Numbered from the stretch's first letter, positions 26,397-35,856 are shown. The stretch is 64,000 bases of DNA from Nostoc piscinale CENA21 (GCF_001298445.1 NZ_CP012036.1:6635525-6699524); one strand, 5' to 3'. Numbers and translations: made by a program. Notes: generated by a model from the letters alone, not told the origin.

Positions 26397-26690
26397 ATGA
26401 CAGATGCGTTACTTGCGGCATTGTTTGTCTTTGTGTTGGCATCATTTATTGGCTTTGAAGTCATTAACAAAGTTCCGCCAACCCTACACACGCCTTTAAT
26501 GTCTGGTTCCAATGCGATTTCTGGCATTGCGGTATTAGGGGCGATAGTAGCGTCTGGTGCCAAAGAGACAAGTGTTTCGGTAATTCTCGGTTTGGTTGCA
26601 GTGGTACTCGCCACAGTCAACGTTGTGGGTGGTTTTCTCGTCACCGACAGAATGCTGCAAATGTTCAAGAAAAAGGAGATTAAGGCGTGA
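26397..26690 (+). CDS. pntA2: NAD(P) transhydrogenase subunit alpha, part 2
   Basis: A 97-residue membrane subunit (PntAB type) with three hydrophobic segments: AALFVFVLASFIGFEVI, AISGIAVLGAIVASG and ILGLVAVVLATVNVVGGFLV. The conserved VINKVPPTLHTPLMSGSNAI follows the first helix. It forms the proton channel together with PntB. AAGGAG precedes the start. Its stop overlaps the pntB start (GTGA). Confidence 0.93.
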   Translation: MTDALLAALFVFVLASFIGFEVINKVPPTLHTPLMSGSNAISGIAVLGAIVASGAKETSVSVILGLVAVVLATVNVVGGFLVTDRMLQMFKKKEIKA

Positions 26691-28090
26691 GTGACTTTTT
26701 ACCGACTGGAATTCAGCTGACGTACTTAGTCGCTGCATCCTTATTCATCTTTGGTTTGAAAAAGCTGGGTTCTCCTGCTACTGCCCGGAATGGAAATGTT
26801 ATTGCGGCGGTGGGGATGCTGCTGGCAATTGTGGCAACAATGCTGGATCAGCACGTACTGAATTATGAAATGATTTTGTTAGGCTTGGCGATCGGTTCTG
26901 GTATTGGTGCGATCGCAGCCTACAAAGTCCAAATGACCGAAATGCCCCAAATGGTGGGTTTACTCAACGGCTTAGGCGGTGCAGCTTCCGCCCTAGTCGC
27001 TGTCGCCGAATTTTGGCGTTTACTAGAACACTCCCAACCCATCCCTTTAGATGTCAACATTTCCATGTTGTTGGATGTGTTAATTGGTGGTGTCACCTTC
27101 ACAGGCAGTTTTCTCGCCTTCGCTAAATTACAAGGTTTAATTAGCGGTTCCCCCATTACCTTTCCCTTCCAGCAACCATTTAACTTGTTGTTGCTTGGTG
27201 CTTATATAGCAGGTAGCGCCTATTTAATCGTCACACCAGATAGCCTACCCGTATTCTTAGCAGTTACAACTGTTTCCTTAATATTAGGTGTGATGTTCGT
27301 CATCCCCATTGGTGGTGGCGATATGCCCGTGGTGATTTCCCTGTTAAACTCCTTATCGGGGATCGCTGCATCGGCGGCGGGGTTTGTGGTGATGAACAAT
27401 ATGTTAATCATCGCTGGTGCCTTGGTGGGTGCTTCTGGTATCATCCTCACCGAGATTATGTGTAAAGCCATGAACCGTTCTCTGTTCAGCGTGCTGTTCA
27501 GTGCTTTTGGTTCCGGTGGCGGTGCTGCTGGTGCGGCGGCGGCTGGTGCAACAGATCAAACCGTCCGCAGTATTGATCCCGAAGAAGGCGCAATGATGTT
27601 GGGTTATGCCCGGAACGTGGTAATTGTTCCTGGTTACGGTATGGCAGTTGCCCAAGCACAACACAGCGTCAGAGAATTGGCAGATCAACTAGAACGTATG
27701 GGTGTTGATGTAAAGTATGCCATTCACCCTGTAGCTGGGAGAATGCCAGGACACATGAACGTGTTATTGGCAGAGGCGAATGTGCCTTACACCCAGTTGT
27801 ACGATATGGAAGATATCAATCCCCAATTTGAACAAGCCGATGTGGCGTTAGTCATTGGGGCGAATGATGTAGTCAACCCAGCCGCGCGTAGTGATACCGC
27901 TAGTCCAATTTACGGTATGCCAATTTTAGAAGTAGATCGGGCAAAACATACTATTGTGATTAAGCGCGGGATGAGTGCTGGTTTTGCTGGTGTAGATAAT
28001 GAGTTGTTCTACAAAGATAAAACCACAATGTTATTTGGTAGCGCGAAAGATATGGTGGCGAAGTTAGTTTCGGAAGTGAAGCAACTTTAA
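26687..28090 (+). CDS. pntB: NAD(P) transhydrogenase subunit beta
   Basis: 467 residues. About nine membrane helices (MPQMVGLLNGLGGAASALVA near residue 85) are followed by the C-terminal NADP(H)-binding domain with VVIVPGYGMAVAQAQHSVRE, HPVAGRMPGHMNVLLAEANV and DVALVIGANDVVNPAAR, which are diagnostic. It starts with GTG overlapping the pntA2 stop by 4 nt, so translation is coupled. A terminator follows at 28141. Confidence 0.97.
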   Translation: MSDFLPTGIQLTYLVAASLFIFGLKKLGSPATARNGNVIAAVGMLLAIVATMLDQHVLNYEMILLGLAIGSGIGAIAAYKVQMTEMPQMVGLLNGLGGAASALVAVAEFWRLLEHSQPIPLDVNISMLLDVLIGGVTFTGSFLAFAKLQGLISGSPITFPFQQPFNLLLLGAYIAGSAYLIVTPDSLPVFLAVTTVSLILGVMFVIPIGGGDMPVVISLLNSLSGIAASAAGFVVMNNMLIIAGALVGASGIILTEIMCKAMNRSLFSVLFSAFGSGGGAAGAAAAGATDQTVRSIDPEEGAMMLGYARNVVIVPGYGMAVAQAQHSVRELADQLERMGVDVKYAIHPVAGRMPGHMNVLLAEANVPYTQLYDMEDINPQFEQADVALVIGANDVVNPAARSDTASPIYGMPILEVDRAKHTIVIKRGMSAGFAGVDNELFYKDKTTMLFGSAKDMVAKLVSEVKQL

Positions 28091-28140
28091 ACGAACCGCC
28101 AAGACGCAGAGAGCGCGGAGTAAAGAATTTAAAGAGTTGG

Positions 28141-28182
28141 CTTGCCTTGGAGGTGTGATGCTTCTGAGGCAAGTTTTTTAGT
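28141..28182 (+). terminator. pnt operon terminator
   Basis: CTTGCCT (28141-28147) pairs with AGGCAAG (28167-28173), followed by six Ts. It lies 50 nt after pntB. Confidence 0.75.
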
Positions 28183-28228
28183 CAAATGCTATCTTATAAT
28201 ACAGATATACTATACAAAGAGGTTTAAA

Positions 28229-28456
28229 ATGAACCAACAAAAATCTTCGCTATTTGGCACAAATTTACGAACTTCTCTATTGGGTACAAAGTTTTGGTCT
28301 ACACCGACAGAACTAGATATGGAAACTCTAACAAGAAGTAAAGAGTTAGACCAAGAGTATCAAAGGGTTTTACGCGAATATAATAATGCACGACTACTTT
28401 ATTACAATGCACTGCAAATTGCTACTCATAGAGTGAGAAATACTTTTAACCAATAA
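28229..28456 (+). CDS. Small hypothetical protein
   Basis: 75 residues, MNQQKSSLFGTNLRTSLLGT, then KFWSTPTELDMETLTRSKEL and a C-terminal amphipathic helix LDQEYQRVLREYNNARLLYY. The start ATG at 28229 has AAAGAGG upstream; the frame extends to 28142 but runs through the pnt terminator. I do not recognise a family. It lies between inverted repeat copies in an accessory-looking stretch. Confidence 0.5.
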   Translation: MNQQKSSLFGTNLRTSLLGTKFWSTPTELDMETLTRSKELDQEYQRVLREYNNARLLYYNALQIATHRVRNTFNQ

Positions 28457-28635
28457 CAGTGAAAGCTTCTGATTCATTTATCTTCAGGAGAGCCTTACAA
28501 CTAGTTGATATCAAAAAACAAAAGTGATCGCTTTCTTAAAATCACAACTACCTACACTCGATTGTTCCTCTTACTTCGCGCCCTTTGCGCTCTTTGTGGT
28601 TCGTTAAAAAAAAGTGATCGCGCCTATTAGCTACG

Positions 28636-28992
28636 TTGCATTTAGATCCAGCACGGATGCAGTTAATTTCTGGGTTTATTGACAGTTATTTACGGCTAAA
28701 TACTCAGGAAAACGAAATATTCCAGGCGGAAATTGCCCAATTTGAACCAACTCAACAAGAGGTAGTTATGCAAATAGTCACTAGTTGGATGGAGGAAGGA
28801 ATACAACAAGGGCTGCAACAAGGAGAATTGAAAGTAATTCAGCGTCAATTAACAAGACGCATTGGTGTAATGACTCCTGAATTACAAGAACAACTGCGGA
28901 GATTATCTGTAACTCAGTTAGAGGATTTAGCAGAAGCTTTACTGGATTTCTCTGATGAAGCTGATTTAGTAGCTTGGTTGCAACAGCAATAA
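28636..28992 (+). pseudogene. C-terminal remnant of an Rpn/PD-(D/E)XK transposase-like gene (DUF4351)
   Basis: 118 residues without a normal start (TTG). LDPARMQLISGFIDSYLRLN, EEGIQQGLQQGELKVIQRQL and the DUF4351-type tail QLEDLAEALLDFSDEADLVA are the C-terminal half of Rpn-family recombination-promoting nucleases, common in cyanobacteria. The N-terminal nuclease domain (about 200 residues) is absent, so this is a 5'-truncated copy. Confidence 0.7.
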
Positions 28993-29099
28993 GATGTTTA
29001 TTTTAGCAGGCGATCGCTCTCTTCTTCCTTCCTCTGTGGTAGCCTGGGGCAAGTTGCTTTACATCTATGATAAAAAAAGTATCAAAAATTCAGGAATGA

Positions 29100-29142
29100 G
29101 CTTGCTTGGAAGTGTATGACACTGTGAAGCAGGCTTTTTTTT
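29100..29142 (+). terminator. Strong hairpin terminator
   Basis: GCTTGCTT (29100-29107) pairs with AAGCAGGC (29127-29134), with an inner AGTGT/ACACT stem, then eight Ts (29135-29142). It isolates the downstream STAND gene from upstream transcription. Confidence 0.8.
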
Positions 29143-29199
29143 GTTAGTAGGCAGTCATACTAGCAGTAAAAGATTATTTTTGTGTTATCGGGGCTACAA

Positions 29200-32100
29200 A
29201 TGCACTGGCAAAAGTATCAGTCAGAGGTAGAAAGAGTAGTTGCTTCCCTGGGCAGCAAACCACAGAATGTACTAGTGTTCTATGGGCAAGACGGGATTGG
29301 TAAGAAAGAATTATGTGATTCGATATTTAAATCGCTAAAGTCTCAGCATTTATGTGCTTTGTTAGATGGGGTGGAAATTGGGCAGTCTATTGTAGATTCT
29401 TTAGCAAAAGCGGTATTAAGATTGCGGCAGGATTTTAACCAAGCCAAGGCTAACTTCACTTGTTTTGACTTGGCTTATTTGCATTATTTGAACCGTGTTG
29501 ATCATAACCCGCCACAAAATGCGGCTGAATTTTCTCGCCGGATGAATGTTACAGAAATCGGGGGTAATTTGGCAGAGTTGATTAACTCTATCCTCTCGGA
29601 ACTGGAAAAACAGCCCATCCCGATTATTCAACCTTTGACGAAATTAGCTTGGCTGTGCATGACGCTATCTAATCCCGAAATGTGGGAATGGTATAAGCGC
29701 AGCAAGTGTCGAGAACGGTTGGAACAGTTGACAAATTATGTGAGAAGCCGTGAGATATTACAGCAATTGCCGTTATTTTTATTGGCAGATTTAGGAGAAT
29801 ATCTCAAACATCCTGATATTCAGAAAGCCAAACAAAAAGCGGTGATTTTGATAGATACTTATCAAGATTTGGCTGATGATTCGGGACGATGTAAGTGGCT
29901 AGATGAGTTAATCGCGCAGTCGAATCCTCATGTGTTGTGGGTAATTTTTTCCAAGCGTGCGCTTAATTTCACGGAAAACACTCATAATATTCCTATCCTC
30001 CCATTAACTGCGGCAGAATCTCAAGTTTTACTACAGCAATCTGGCGTTAATGATGAAGAAATTCGCCAAATTATCATCCAAGCTGCTGGTGGTATTCCCT
30101 TTTATTTGCAGTTAGGCATCGAGACTTGGCAAAAGATTAGTCAAAAGCGCCCACCACAACCGCAAGACTTTGCCCAGAATTTGACTGAAGTTTTACGCCA
30201 GCAGGATGCAGCGTGGGAAATGGATGAACGGCGGATGTGGCAAGTTTTATCTCACTGTCGGACTTGGGATGCAGCTTTGTTTACCAAGTTAATGGTACAG
30301 TTTCAACTTGATAGCTGGCAGCATCGCCTTTCACAAGTCACCGCATCACCCTACGTTGAAGAAGTAACTTCTGGGGTATGGCGTTTGCATCCCTTAATGC
30401 AGCAACATCTACAGGAAAACCAGTCAGAAGATTTAGGCAAATTAGTAAATAGCTGGTTGTTTGAGCATTATCAAGCAGAGTACCAACAACCAGACTTACA
30501 AATCACCGCACTCACAGCCGCACTGACTCATGGTTTGCACAGCCAGCAACCAGAAAAAGCAATCACTTGGTTTTTAGAGCAAGTACGGGTGCAACAGCAA
30601 CAGGGGAGACATCAAGCTGTGATCCCCGTGCTGCAATTTTTCCTGACAAGTAGACAAAATATCGATATTTCCACAGCTTTAGCTTCGACTTACTTGGGTA
30701 AAGCTCTCATCGTTGCGGGTGAATACGACTCCGCCTTGACTGCTTTAGAAACAGCGCGGAATCAATGGCAAGCTCTACAATTAGATGACAGCCTTGAGGC
30801 GGCGACTGTTGAGTTGGAATTAGCAGGTGTTTACTTAAAACTAGAGCGGATTTTTGATGCTAACAAAGCTTGCCAAAAAGCGTTAAATCTCCGCATCGCT
30901 CAACTGGATGCAAACTCTCCCGCCGTGGCTGAGGTATTAAATTGTCAAGCTGAAATCGCCGCCAGTCAGGGAAATTATCGTGAGGCTGTGAACTTGAGTG
31001 AACGCGGTTTGCAAATTCTCCAGTCTCATCCAGATACCCAACCCCTGCAACTAGCTCAACTCAAGTACACGGCTGCTTGGTTAAACGATTACAACAATAA
31101 TTTGGATGCAGCAGAAAAGTTGTGTCAAGAGGCGTTAGCAATTGTCATCGCTGCTGCAAGTGACGAGCATCCCCTAGCCATATCGTGTCAGGCGATGCTA
31201 GGAGATATTTACCAAAGAATGGGACAACATAAATATCGCCAAGCTTTAACACAGTATCAGTTAGCTCTTGATATTGCAGAACTCAGCCTTGGTTTTAGCC
31301 ATCCCAAAACTTTGCAACTGCTGCAAGCTCTGGTTAGCCTTTGCCGCAAAATGGGCGACTATAAAGCTGCGGATGAATTCGCGGAACGGTATAGCACTCA
31401 TTTACAACTGGCTAATTTTGAAGAAACTGCTGAAACAGCCCGACGATTAAACAACATTAGCTACACGCTTCACGAAAAAGGTGAGTACGGCAAAGCCGAA
31501 CCTCTGTTACAGCAAGCCCTGCAAATCAGAATGAAAGTGCTAGGAGCCGAACACCCCGATACTGCCAACAGTCTCAACAGCTTGGCAGTATTGTATAAAT
31601 CTCAAGGAAGGTACGATGAAGCCGAACCTCTTTTCAAGCAAGCCCTACAAATCAAGATGAAAGTGCTAGGAGACAAACACCCTGATACTGCCAACAGTCT
31701 CAACAACTTGGCATTTTTGTACTATTCTCAAGGGCGGTACGATGAAGCCGAACCTCTGTATAACCAAGCTCTGCAAATCAAGATGAAAGTGCTGGGAGCC
31801 GAACACCCCGATACTGCCTTAACTTTCAACAACTTGGCATTGTTGTTCACATATAAAGGAAGGTACGATGAAGCCGAACCTCTGTATAACCAAGCCCTGC
31901 AAATCATGATAAAAGTACTGGGAGGCGAACACCCCGATACTGCCACCAGCCTCAACAACTTGGCAGGCTTGTACAAATCCCAAAGAATGTACGATGAAGC
32001 CGAACCTCTGTTAAAGCAAGCCCTGCAAATCAAGATGAAAGTGCTGGGAGACAAACACCCCGATACTGCCAACAGTCTCAACAACTTGGCAGGGTTGTAC

Positions 32101-32247
32101 GAATCACAAGAAAGGTACGATGAAGCTGAATTTCTTTATAACCAAGCCCTGCAAATCATGATAAAAGTACTGGGGGCTGAACACCCACATACCAAAATAG
32201 TGCAAGAAAACCTTCAGCGCCTCCATAATAAAATGGCAGAATCATAA
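29200..32247 (+). CDS. STAND-like P-loop ATPase with C-terminal TPR repeats
   Basis: About 1015 residues (ATG at 29200; a GTG at 29182 is in frame). A P-loop lies near the N-terminus (VLVFYGQDGIGKKEL, Walker A) and a Walker B near AVILIDTYQDL, followed by PILPLTAAESQVLLQQSG and AAGGIPFYLQLGIETW, a GxP-type motif of NB-ARC/STAND ATPases. A winged-helix-like part precedes helical repeats from about residue 500. The last 250 residues are six 42-residue kinesin-light-chain-like TPRs (G-YDEAEPLYNQALQIKMKVLG-EHPDTA-SLNNLA-LY), nearly identical and phased at 126 bp in the DNA. No effector domain precedes the ATPase. STAND proteins act as sensors, some in phage defence; the role here is unknown. Confidence 0.8.
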   Translation: MHWQKYQSEVERVVASLGSKPQNVLVFYGQDGIGKKELCDSIFKSLKSQHLCALLDGVEIGQSIVDSLAKAVLRLRQDFNQAKANFTCFDLAYLHYLNRVDHNPPQNAAEFSRRMNVTEIGGNLAELINSILSELEKQPIPIIQPLTKLAWLCMTLSNPEMWEWYKRSKCRERLEQLTNYVRSREILQQLPLFLLADLGEYLKHPDIQKAKQKAVILIDTYQDLADDSGRCKWLDELIAQSNPHVLWVIFSKRALNFTENTHNIPILPLTAAESQVLLQQSGVNDEEIRQIIIQAAGGIPFYLQLGIETWQKISQKRPPQPQDFAQNLTEVLRQQDAAWEMDERRMWQVLSHCRTWDAALFTKLMVQFQLDSWQHRLSQVTASPYVEEVTSGVWRLHPLMQQHLQENQSEDLGKLVNSWLFEHYQAEYQQPDLQITALTAALTHGLHSQQPEKAITWFLEQVRVQQQQGRHQAVIPVLQFFLTSRQNIDISTALASTYLGKALIVAGEYDSALTALETARNQWQALQLDDSLEAATVELELAGVYLKLERIFDANKACQKALNLRIAQLDANSPAVAEVLNCQAEIAASQGNYREAVNLSERGLQILQSHPDTQPLQLAQLKYTAAWLNDYNNNLDAAEKLCQEALAIVIAAASDEHPLAISCQAMLGDIYQRMGQHKYRQALTQYQLALDIAELSLGFSHPKTLQLLQALVSLCRKMGDYKAADEFAERYSTHLQLANFEETAETARRLNNISYTLHEKGEYGKAEPLLQQALQIRMKVLGAEHPDTANSLNSLAVLYKSQGRYDEAEPLFKQALQIKMKVLGDKHPDTANSLNNLAFLYYSQGRYDEAEPLYNQALQIKMKVLGAEHPDTALTFNNLALLFTYKGRYDEAEPLYNQALQIMIKVLGGEHPDTATSLNNLAGLYKSQRMYDEAEPLLKQALQIKMKVLGDKHPDTANSLNNLAGLYESQERYDEAEFLYNQALQIMIKVLGAEHPHTKIVQENLQRLHNKMAES

Positions 32248-32327
32248 GCTGATACAAACACCAACTTGTGAGCTTTTACCCTACTGCCCACAGCTTAATT
32301 TATTAACAGCTAAACACCTAATTCTGC

Positions 32328-32401
32328 GTAGGTTGGGCTGAGTAACGAAACCAAACATTTATTAGGCTTTGTTGGTTTTGCGATCGCTCCAGCCAACCTA
32401 C
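32328..32401. repeat. 74-bp hairpin element with inverted ends
   Basis: GTAGGTTGGGCTG (32328-32340) and CCAGCCAACCTAC (32389-32401) are near-perfect inverted ends. The inside also pairs partly (AACGAAACC with GGTTTTGCG). This is a typical Nostoc MITE-like fold-back repeat containing one HIP1 octamer; it is non-coding. Confidence 0.6.
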
Positions 32402-32552
32402 TATTATTTATAAGCAAACTAAGATTGCTTTCTTACGTCGTAATGACTGTAATTAATTTTGCGTAGTTACTCAGCATTCAAGTTGCGAACAACAAAAACA
32501 AAGCTGTTATACCCGTTTTCAAAGAAAATTTAGTTATGGTTAAACCTTGTTT

Positions 32553-32846
32553 ACTCGTAAACGAGTCTTTGATACTCGCGCACGAGAATTTTTTACTAGT
32601 GAACGAGTCTTTGATACTCGCGCGAGAGTCTTAAATACTCGCTGATGAATCTTTGATACTCGCCGACGAGTCTGGAATACTCGCGGGAGAGTCTTTGATA
32701 CTCGCCGACGAGTCTTAAACACTCATGAGAGAGTCTTAAATACTCGTGAGAGAGTCTTTGATACTCGCAGACGAGTCTTGAATACTCGTGAGAGAGTCTT
32801 AAATACTCGCGGATGAGTCTTAAACACTCGTAAATGAGGTATTAAA
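32553..32846. repeat. Array of fourteen 21-bp palindromic repeats
   Basis: Units of exactly 21 bp follow ACTCG-N4-CGAGT-CTTTGAT (first unit ACTCGTAAACGAGTCTTTGAT). Thirteen full units span 32553-32825 and one degenerate unit 32826-32846, all in register. Most units keep ACTC-N6-GAGT, a small dyad, while the linker varies (TTTGAT, TTAAAT, TTAAAC, TGGAAT). 21 bp is two helical turns, so the dyads face one side of the DNA. A minus-strand frame reads it as heptads (TRRRVSK type), but I consider it non-coding. Confidence 0.9.
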
Positions 32847-32988
32847 CAATATCACTGTGAATACAATTTTAGTTTTGCTAGTTTTATAATTAACGTTCTT
32901 GTGGGATGGAAATTGCGGAAATTGTTGTGGAAAACTTGAAGCTATTATCTCTGAATAGTTTAAAAAAGAAAATTCCCAGGAATGAATT

Positions 32989-33628
32989 ATGCAAATTCAC
33001 AACAAGCAAATTCCGCAATGGATTCTGTCACCAATTTTAATGAGTTTAGTCATCTCAGGAACAGTTGCTTGCCAATTTCCAGTTAATTCTTCTGTAACTA
33101 ATCAAGCGATCGCAAAACCAGTAGCTACATTAGCACAAACACCAGGAACTTACCGCAGCGATCGCTTTCGTTTTCGGTTTAGTTACTCCACCAAAGATTT
33201 TGTCATAGATAACAAAATATCAACTCCTAGAAATAATGTTGATGTGCCTCTCGCGGCTATTGATATCTGGACTAAACAACACGCCCAAAAAAATTCGCGC
33301 TGGAGCTTATGAAGGTGGTACAGAATATCCAGCCAATGTGCAAGTTACTGTATACAACAATCCCCGCAAATTCTCTTTGCAGCAGTGGGTAAAACAGAGT
33401 AACCAATTTTCCGTCACCCGCGACTTTAAATCTGCGAAAATTGCCGGACAAACAGGTGTAAAATTTCAATCTAGTGGTTTATACGAAAACGAAAACGTTG
33501 CTTTTATCAGTCCAAAAGATTCTCGAATTATTGTTGTGTCATTATCCAAAACTGGTAACAGCAATAATGATGCTCTTTACCGCCAAGCATATCAACAATT
33601 GGTGAACTCGTTCATGTTCCTGAAATAG
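32989..33628 (+). CDS. Putative lipoprotein, frameshifted in an A7 tract
   Basis: An exported protein with a hydrophobic start and a lipobox-like Cys (LVISGTVACQFPV). The first frame ends TKQHAQKNSRWSL-stop just after CAAAAAAATT (about 33288-33296). Removing one A gives KIRAGAYEGGTEYPANVQVT and the rest (GQTGVKFQSSGLYENENVAF ... QLVNSFMFLK) to 33628, about 212 residues. The second part resembles small PsbP-like or lipoprotein domains with a FRFSYS ... NNPRKFSLQQWV layout, but I cannot name a family. It is likely one gene with a homopolymer indel. Confidence 0.75.
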
Positions 33629-33651
33629 AAAAAAATGGGTATGGAATAAGA

Positions 33652-33690
33652 AACAGCAGGGGAAAGGTGAATCCATTTTCCCCTGCTGTT
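33652..33690. terminator. Bidirectional terminator between convergent genes
   Basis: AACAGCAGGGGAAA (33652-33665) and TTTCCCCTGCTGTT (33677-33690) form a perfect 14-bp stem with an 11-nt loop, between the lipoprotein gene and the LCP gene on opposite strands. T-rich tails are weak, but the stem is very stable. Confidence 0.8.
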
Positions 33691-33716
33691 AAAAAAGTCT
33701 GTGATTTAATTAATTA

Positions 33717-35156
33717 CTAATAAGATTGAGTCGAATCATCCAAAGGCATTTGGTGTTGTAGCCAATCTTTGCCTACTTGAATGCTGACATCAGAATATAA
33801 ACTACCAGTGCTTTCAACCCGAACTTCGCCAATTCCCAGAAGATCCCGAATTGATTCAGCACTACTGCCATCTCCTTGTTGAGCAACAATGTGAGTGACT
33901 TCTAATGGTTCATTCCACGGCTTGGCAATATAGACATTCCGATAACCAGCCCTTTCTAAAGCGCGAATTAAAGGCCGCAGGGCGGCGCGATCGCTTCCTG
34001 TGCTATCTTGAATGGCAACTCGCACAGAACTAGGATCAGTTACTTGTGGCTCAGTATTTTCAGTATTTGATTCTAAACCAAATTGTTTAGCCATGAGTTT
34101 GGCAATGCTATCTTTACTGGGTAACCAATAGCTGGCATCATACTCGCCTTTCTCGCTAAAGCGCCCTGGTAGCATTAACATCTCCATGTTGGAGCGATTA
34201 GTCCGCACACCAAAACCTAATAAAGCAACTAATTCTTCTACCGTTAAGTTAGTATCAATGTGTTCTTTGACAACATTCAGAATTTTAGGCATCTGTGCTA
34301 GAGTAGCAGGGTTGAGACTTTGGTCAGTCAAGGCACGGATGACCATTTGCTGGCGTTGAATCCGACCAATATCACCTAATTCATCATGACGAAAACGCAG
34401 TAATTGTAGTGCTTGCTCGCCGTTGAGATGTTGCTTGCCTGCTTTTAAATTAATATATAGATGTTGAGAATCATCTTGGTATTTCATATCTTTGGGAACA
34501 TAAACTGTAACGCCACCCAAAGCATCAATGAGTTTAGCAACTCCCAAAACATTAATCCGAATGTAGCGGTCAATACCAACCCCGCCCAAGAGATTGCTGA
34601 CGGTTTTGGCGGTTAAAGCCGGGCCGCCTTCCACATTAGCAGCATTAATTTTTCTTGTTCCATGCCCTTCGATTTCTGTGCGCGTATCTCTAGGAATCGA
34701 AAGCATGACTATTTTTTTGGTCTGGGGGTCAAATTTGACCAACAGCATGACATCCGAAAGACCATCAAAAGAGTTGACTTGGGGCAAGTAGCGGAGATTT
34801 TTGGTTTCTTCGGGAGGATTTTGGACATCGGGAGGTAGTACACTCATCCCCATGACTAAAAGATTCACCGGACGAGTTAATTCAGAAAAGCGCAATCCAC
34901 CACCAGCGATCGCATCGCTGTCAAAGACGGCTTCTTCTTGGGGGCTGAGATCGGCTTGCTGTAACGGCGTGCTAGTTAAAGAAACCGCCAACAAAGCACC
35001 AGCCATTGCTGACACCATTGCAATGCCGCTCATACCGACCCAGAACCACAACCAACGTCCCGATTTAGGGGTTATTGACTTTCTGCCCTTCATATTGGGG
35101 GTTTTTGAGTGGTTTTCTTCCGCCGAAGTTCTTTGAATGGTCACAGACTTCCTCAC
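33717..35156 (-). CDS. LytR-CpsA-Psr family protein
   Basis: 479 residues. After a cytoplasmic N-terminus there is one membrane helix (LWFWVGMSGIAMVSAMAGAL), then the LCP domain: VNLLVMGMSVLPPD, VMLLVKFDPQTKKIVMLSIP, RDTRTEIEGHGTRKINAAN, LGGVTVYVPKDM and LQLLRFRHDELGDIGRIQRQ, whose Arg and Asp residues bind polyprenyl pyrophosphate. A C-terminal LytR_C-like domain (about 385-470) follows. LCP enzymes attach polysaccharides to peptidoglycan. The start is GTG at 35156; ATG at residue 22 is an alternative. Confidence 0.92.
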   Translation of the reverse strand: MRKSVTIQRTSAEENHSKTPNMKGRKSITPKSGRWLWFWVGMSGIAMVSAMAGALLAVSLTSTPLQQADLSPQEEAVFDSDAIAGGGLRFSELTRPVNLLVMGMSVLPPDVQNPPEETKNLRYLPQVNSFDGLSDVMLLVKFDPQTKKIVMLSIPRDTRTEIEGHGTRKINAANVEGGPALTAKTVSNLLGGVGIDRYIRINVLGVAKLIDALGGVTVYVPKDMKYQDDSQHLYINLKAGKQHLNGEQALQLLRFRHDELGDIGRIQRQQMVIRALTDQSLNPATLAQMPKILNVVKEHIDTNLTVEELVALLGFGVRTNRSNMEMLMLPGRFSEKGEYDASYWLPSKDSIAKLMAKQFGLESNTENTEPQVTDPSSVRVAIQDSTGSDRAALRPLIRALERAGYRNVYIAKPWNEPLEVTHIVAQQGDGSSAESIRDLLGIGEVRVESTGSLYSDVSIQVGKDWLQHQMPLDDSTQSY

Positions 35157-35424
35157 ACTTGCTGATTAAATTCGGTAAATTTGCACCCTTATCAGTATGC
35201 AAATAATCAACTCATAATAGTTAACTCTTAATTAACCATGTTGACTTTTCGCTATTATGTCAACCACAACACTTATAGCAGGATTTTTCTTTTTTGAGGC
35301 AAATCCTGATATGTTTTATTGAAGTATGACAACAATAAGTCAGTTTGACTAGATCCGCTAGGAAATAATTTGTAATTAGATAAAAATTCAGTAAAAATAC
35401 CGTCTAGAGATTGACACAACAGCA

Positions 35425-35856
35425 TCACGATAAATACTTGCCCAAGACTCGCTCGGCTAAGTAGCTCAACCCTGGTAAACGACTAGATTGACCGCGAATA
35501 ATCCGAAAAATTAGCCAAATACTCACTAAAAAATAACCAGATGTCAGAAAGCTATTGAGTATTAATAAACGCAAGGCAAAAAATTCCGAAGATGCTGATC
35601 CAGTTGCTAATAGGAGATAAGCTAATAGCCAAGCAAATGTCATAGTAACAGACTGACGGCTAACTATTAGTTGTTCCCGACTTCCTTGACGACGGTAGAG
35701 AGTCCACAGAGATGGCAGCACCCCAATCACTGGGATGACATAAATCAGCAAATTGATTTGATTAAGGCGGGAGTTTTGACTAAAAATTTCAGGTGAAGTA
35801 GGCTGATTCCTTTCTTCTCTCCCGGAAGAATCATGAATTGATTCAAAATTTTCCAT
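35425..35856 (-). CDS. Membrane protein, unknown
   Basis: 143 residues with three or four hydrophobic segments: INLLIYVIPVIGVLPSLWTL, TFAWLLAYLLLATGSA, FFALRLLILNSFLTSGYFLV and IWLIFRIIRG. A polar N-terminus carries RNQPTSPEIF. I do not recognise a named family; it looks like a conserved cyanobacterial hypothetical. It lies divergent from the AI-2E permease gene. Confidence 0.7.
   Translation of the reverse strand: MENFESIHDSSGREERNQPTSPEIFSQNSRLNQINLLIYVIPVIGVLPSLWTLYRRQGSREQLIVSRQSVTMTFAWLLAYLLLATGSASSEFFALRLLILNSFLTSGYFLVSIWLIFRIIRGQSSRLPGLSYLAERVLGKYLS

Larger units (their letters stand above)
28091..28608. repeat. Inverted copies of a dispersed GC-rich phrase
   Basis: ACGAACCGCCAAGACGCAGA (28091-28110, continuing to about 28125) and, in inverse orientation, a TTCGCGCCCTTTGCGCTCTT-type phrase ending GTGGTTCGTT (about 28570-28608) are copies of the same Nostoc-type dispersed repeat. 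They bracket the small gene at 28229-28456. They may be ends of a non-autonomous element or independent insertions. Confidence 0.5.

Noticed and set aside
32540..32722. Minus-strand frame of Arg/Lys/Ser heptads (TRRRVSK type)
   Set aside because: It is a translation of the 21-bp repeat array. Since 21 is a multiple of 3, any stop-free unit gives a heptad frame. No ribosome binding site or family.
32553..32846. CRISPR array
   Set aside because: Units are contiguous with no unique spacers, and no cas genes are nearby.
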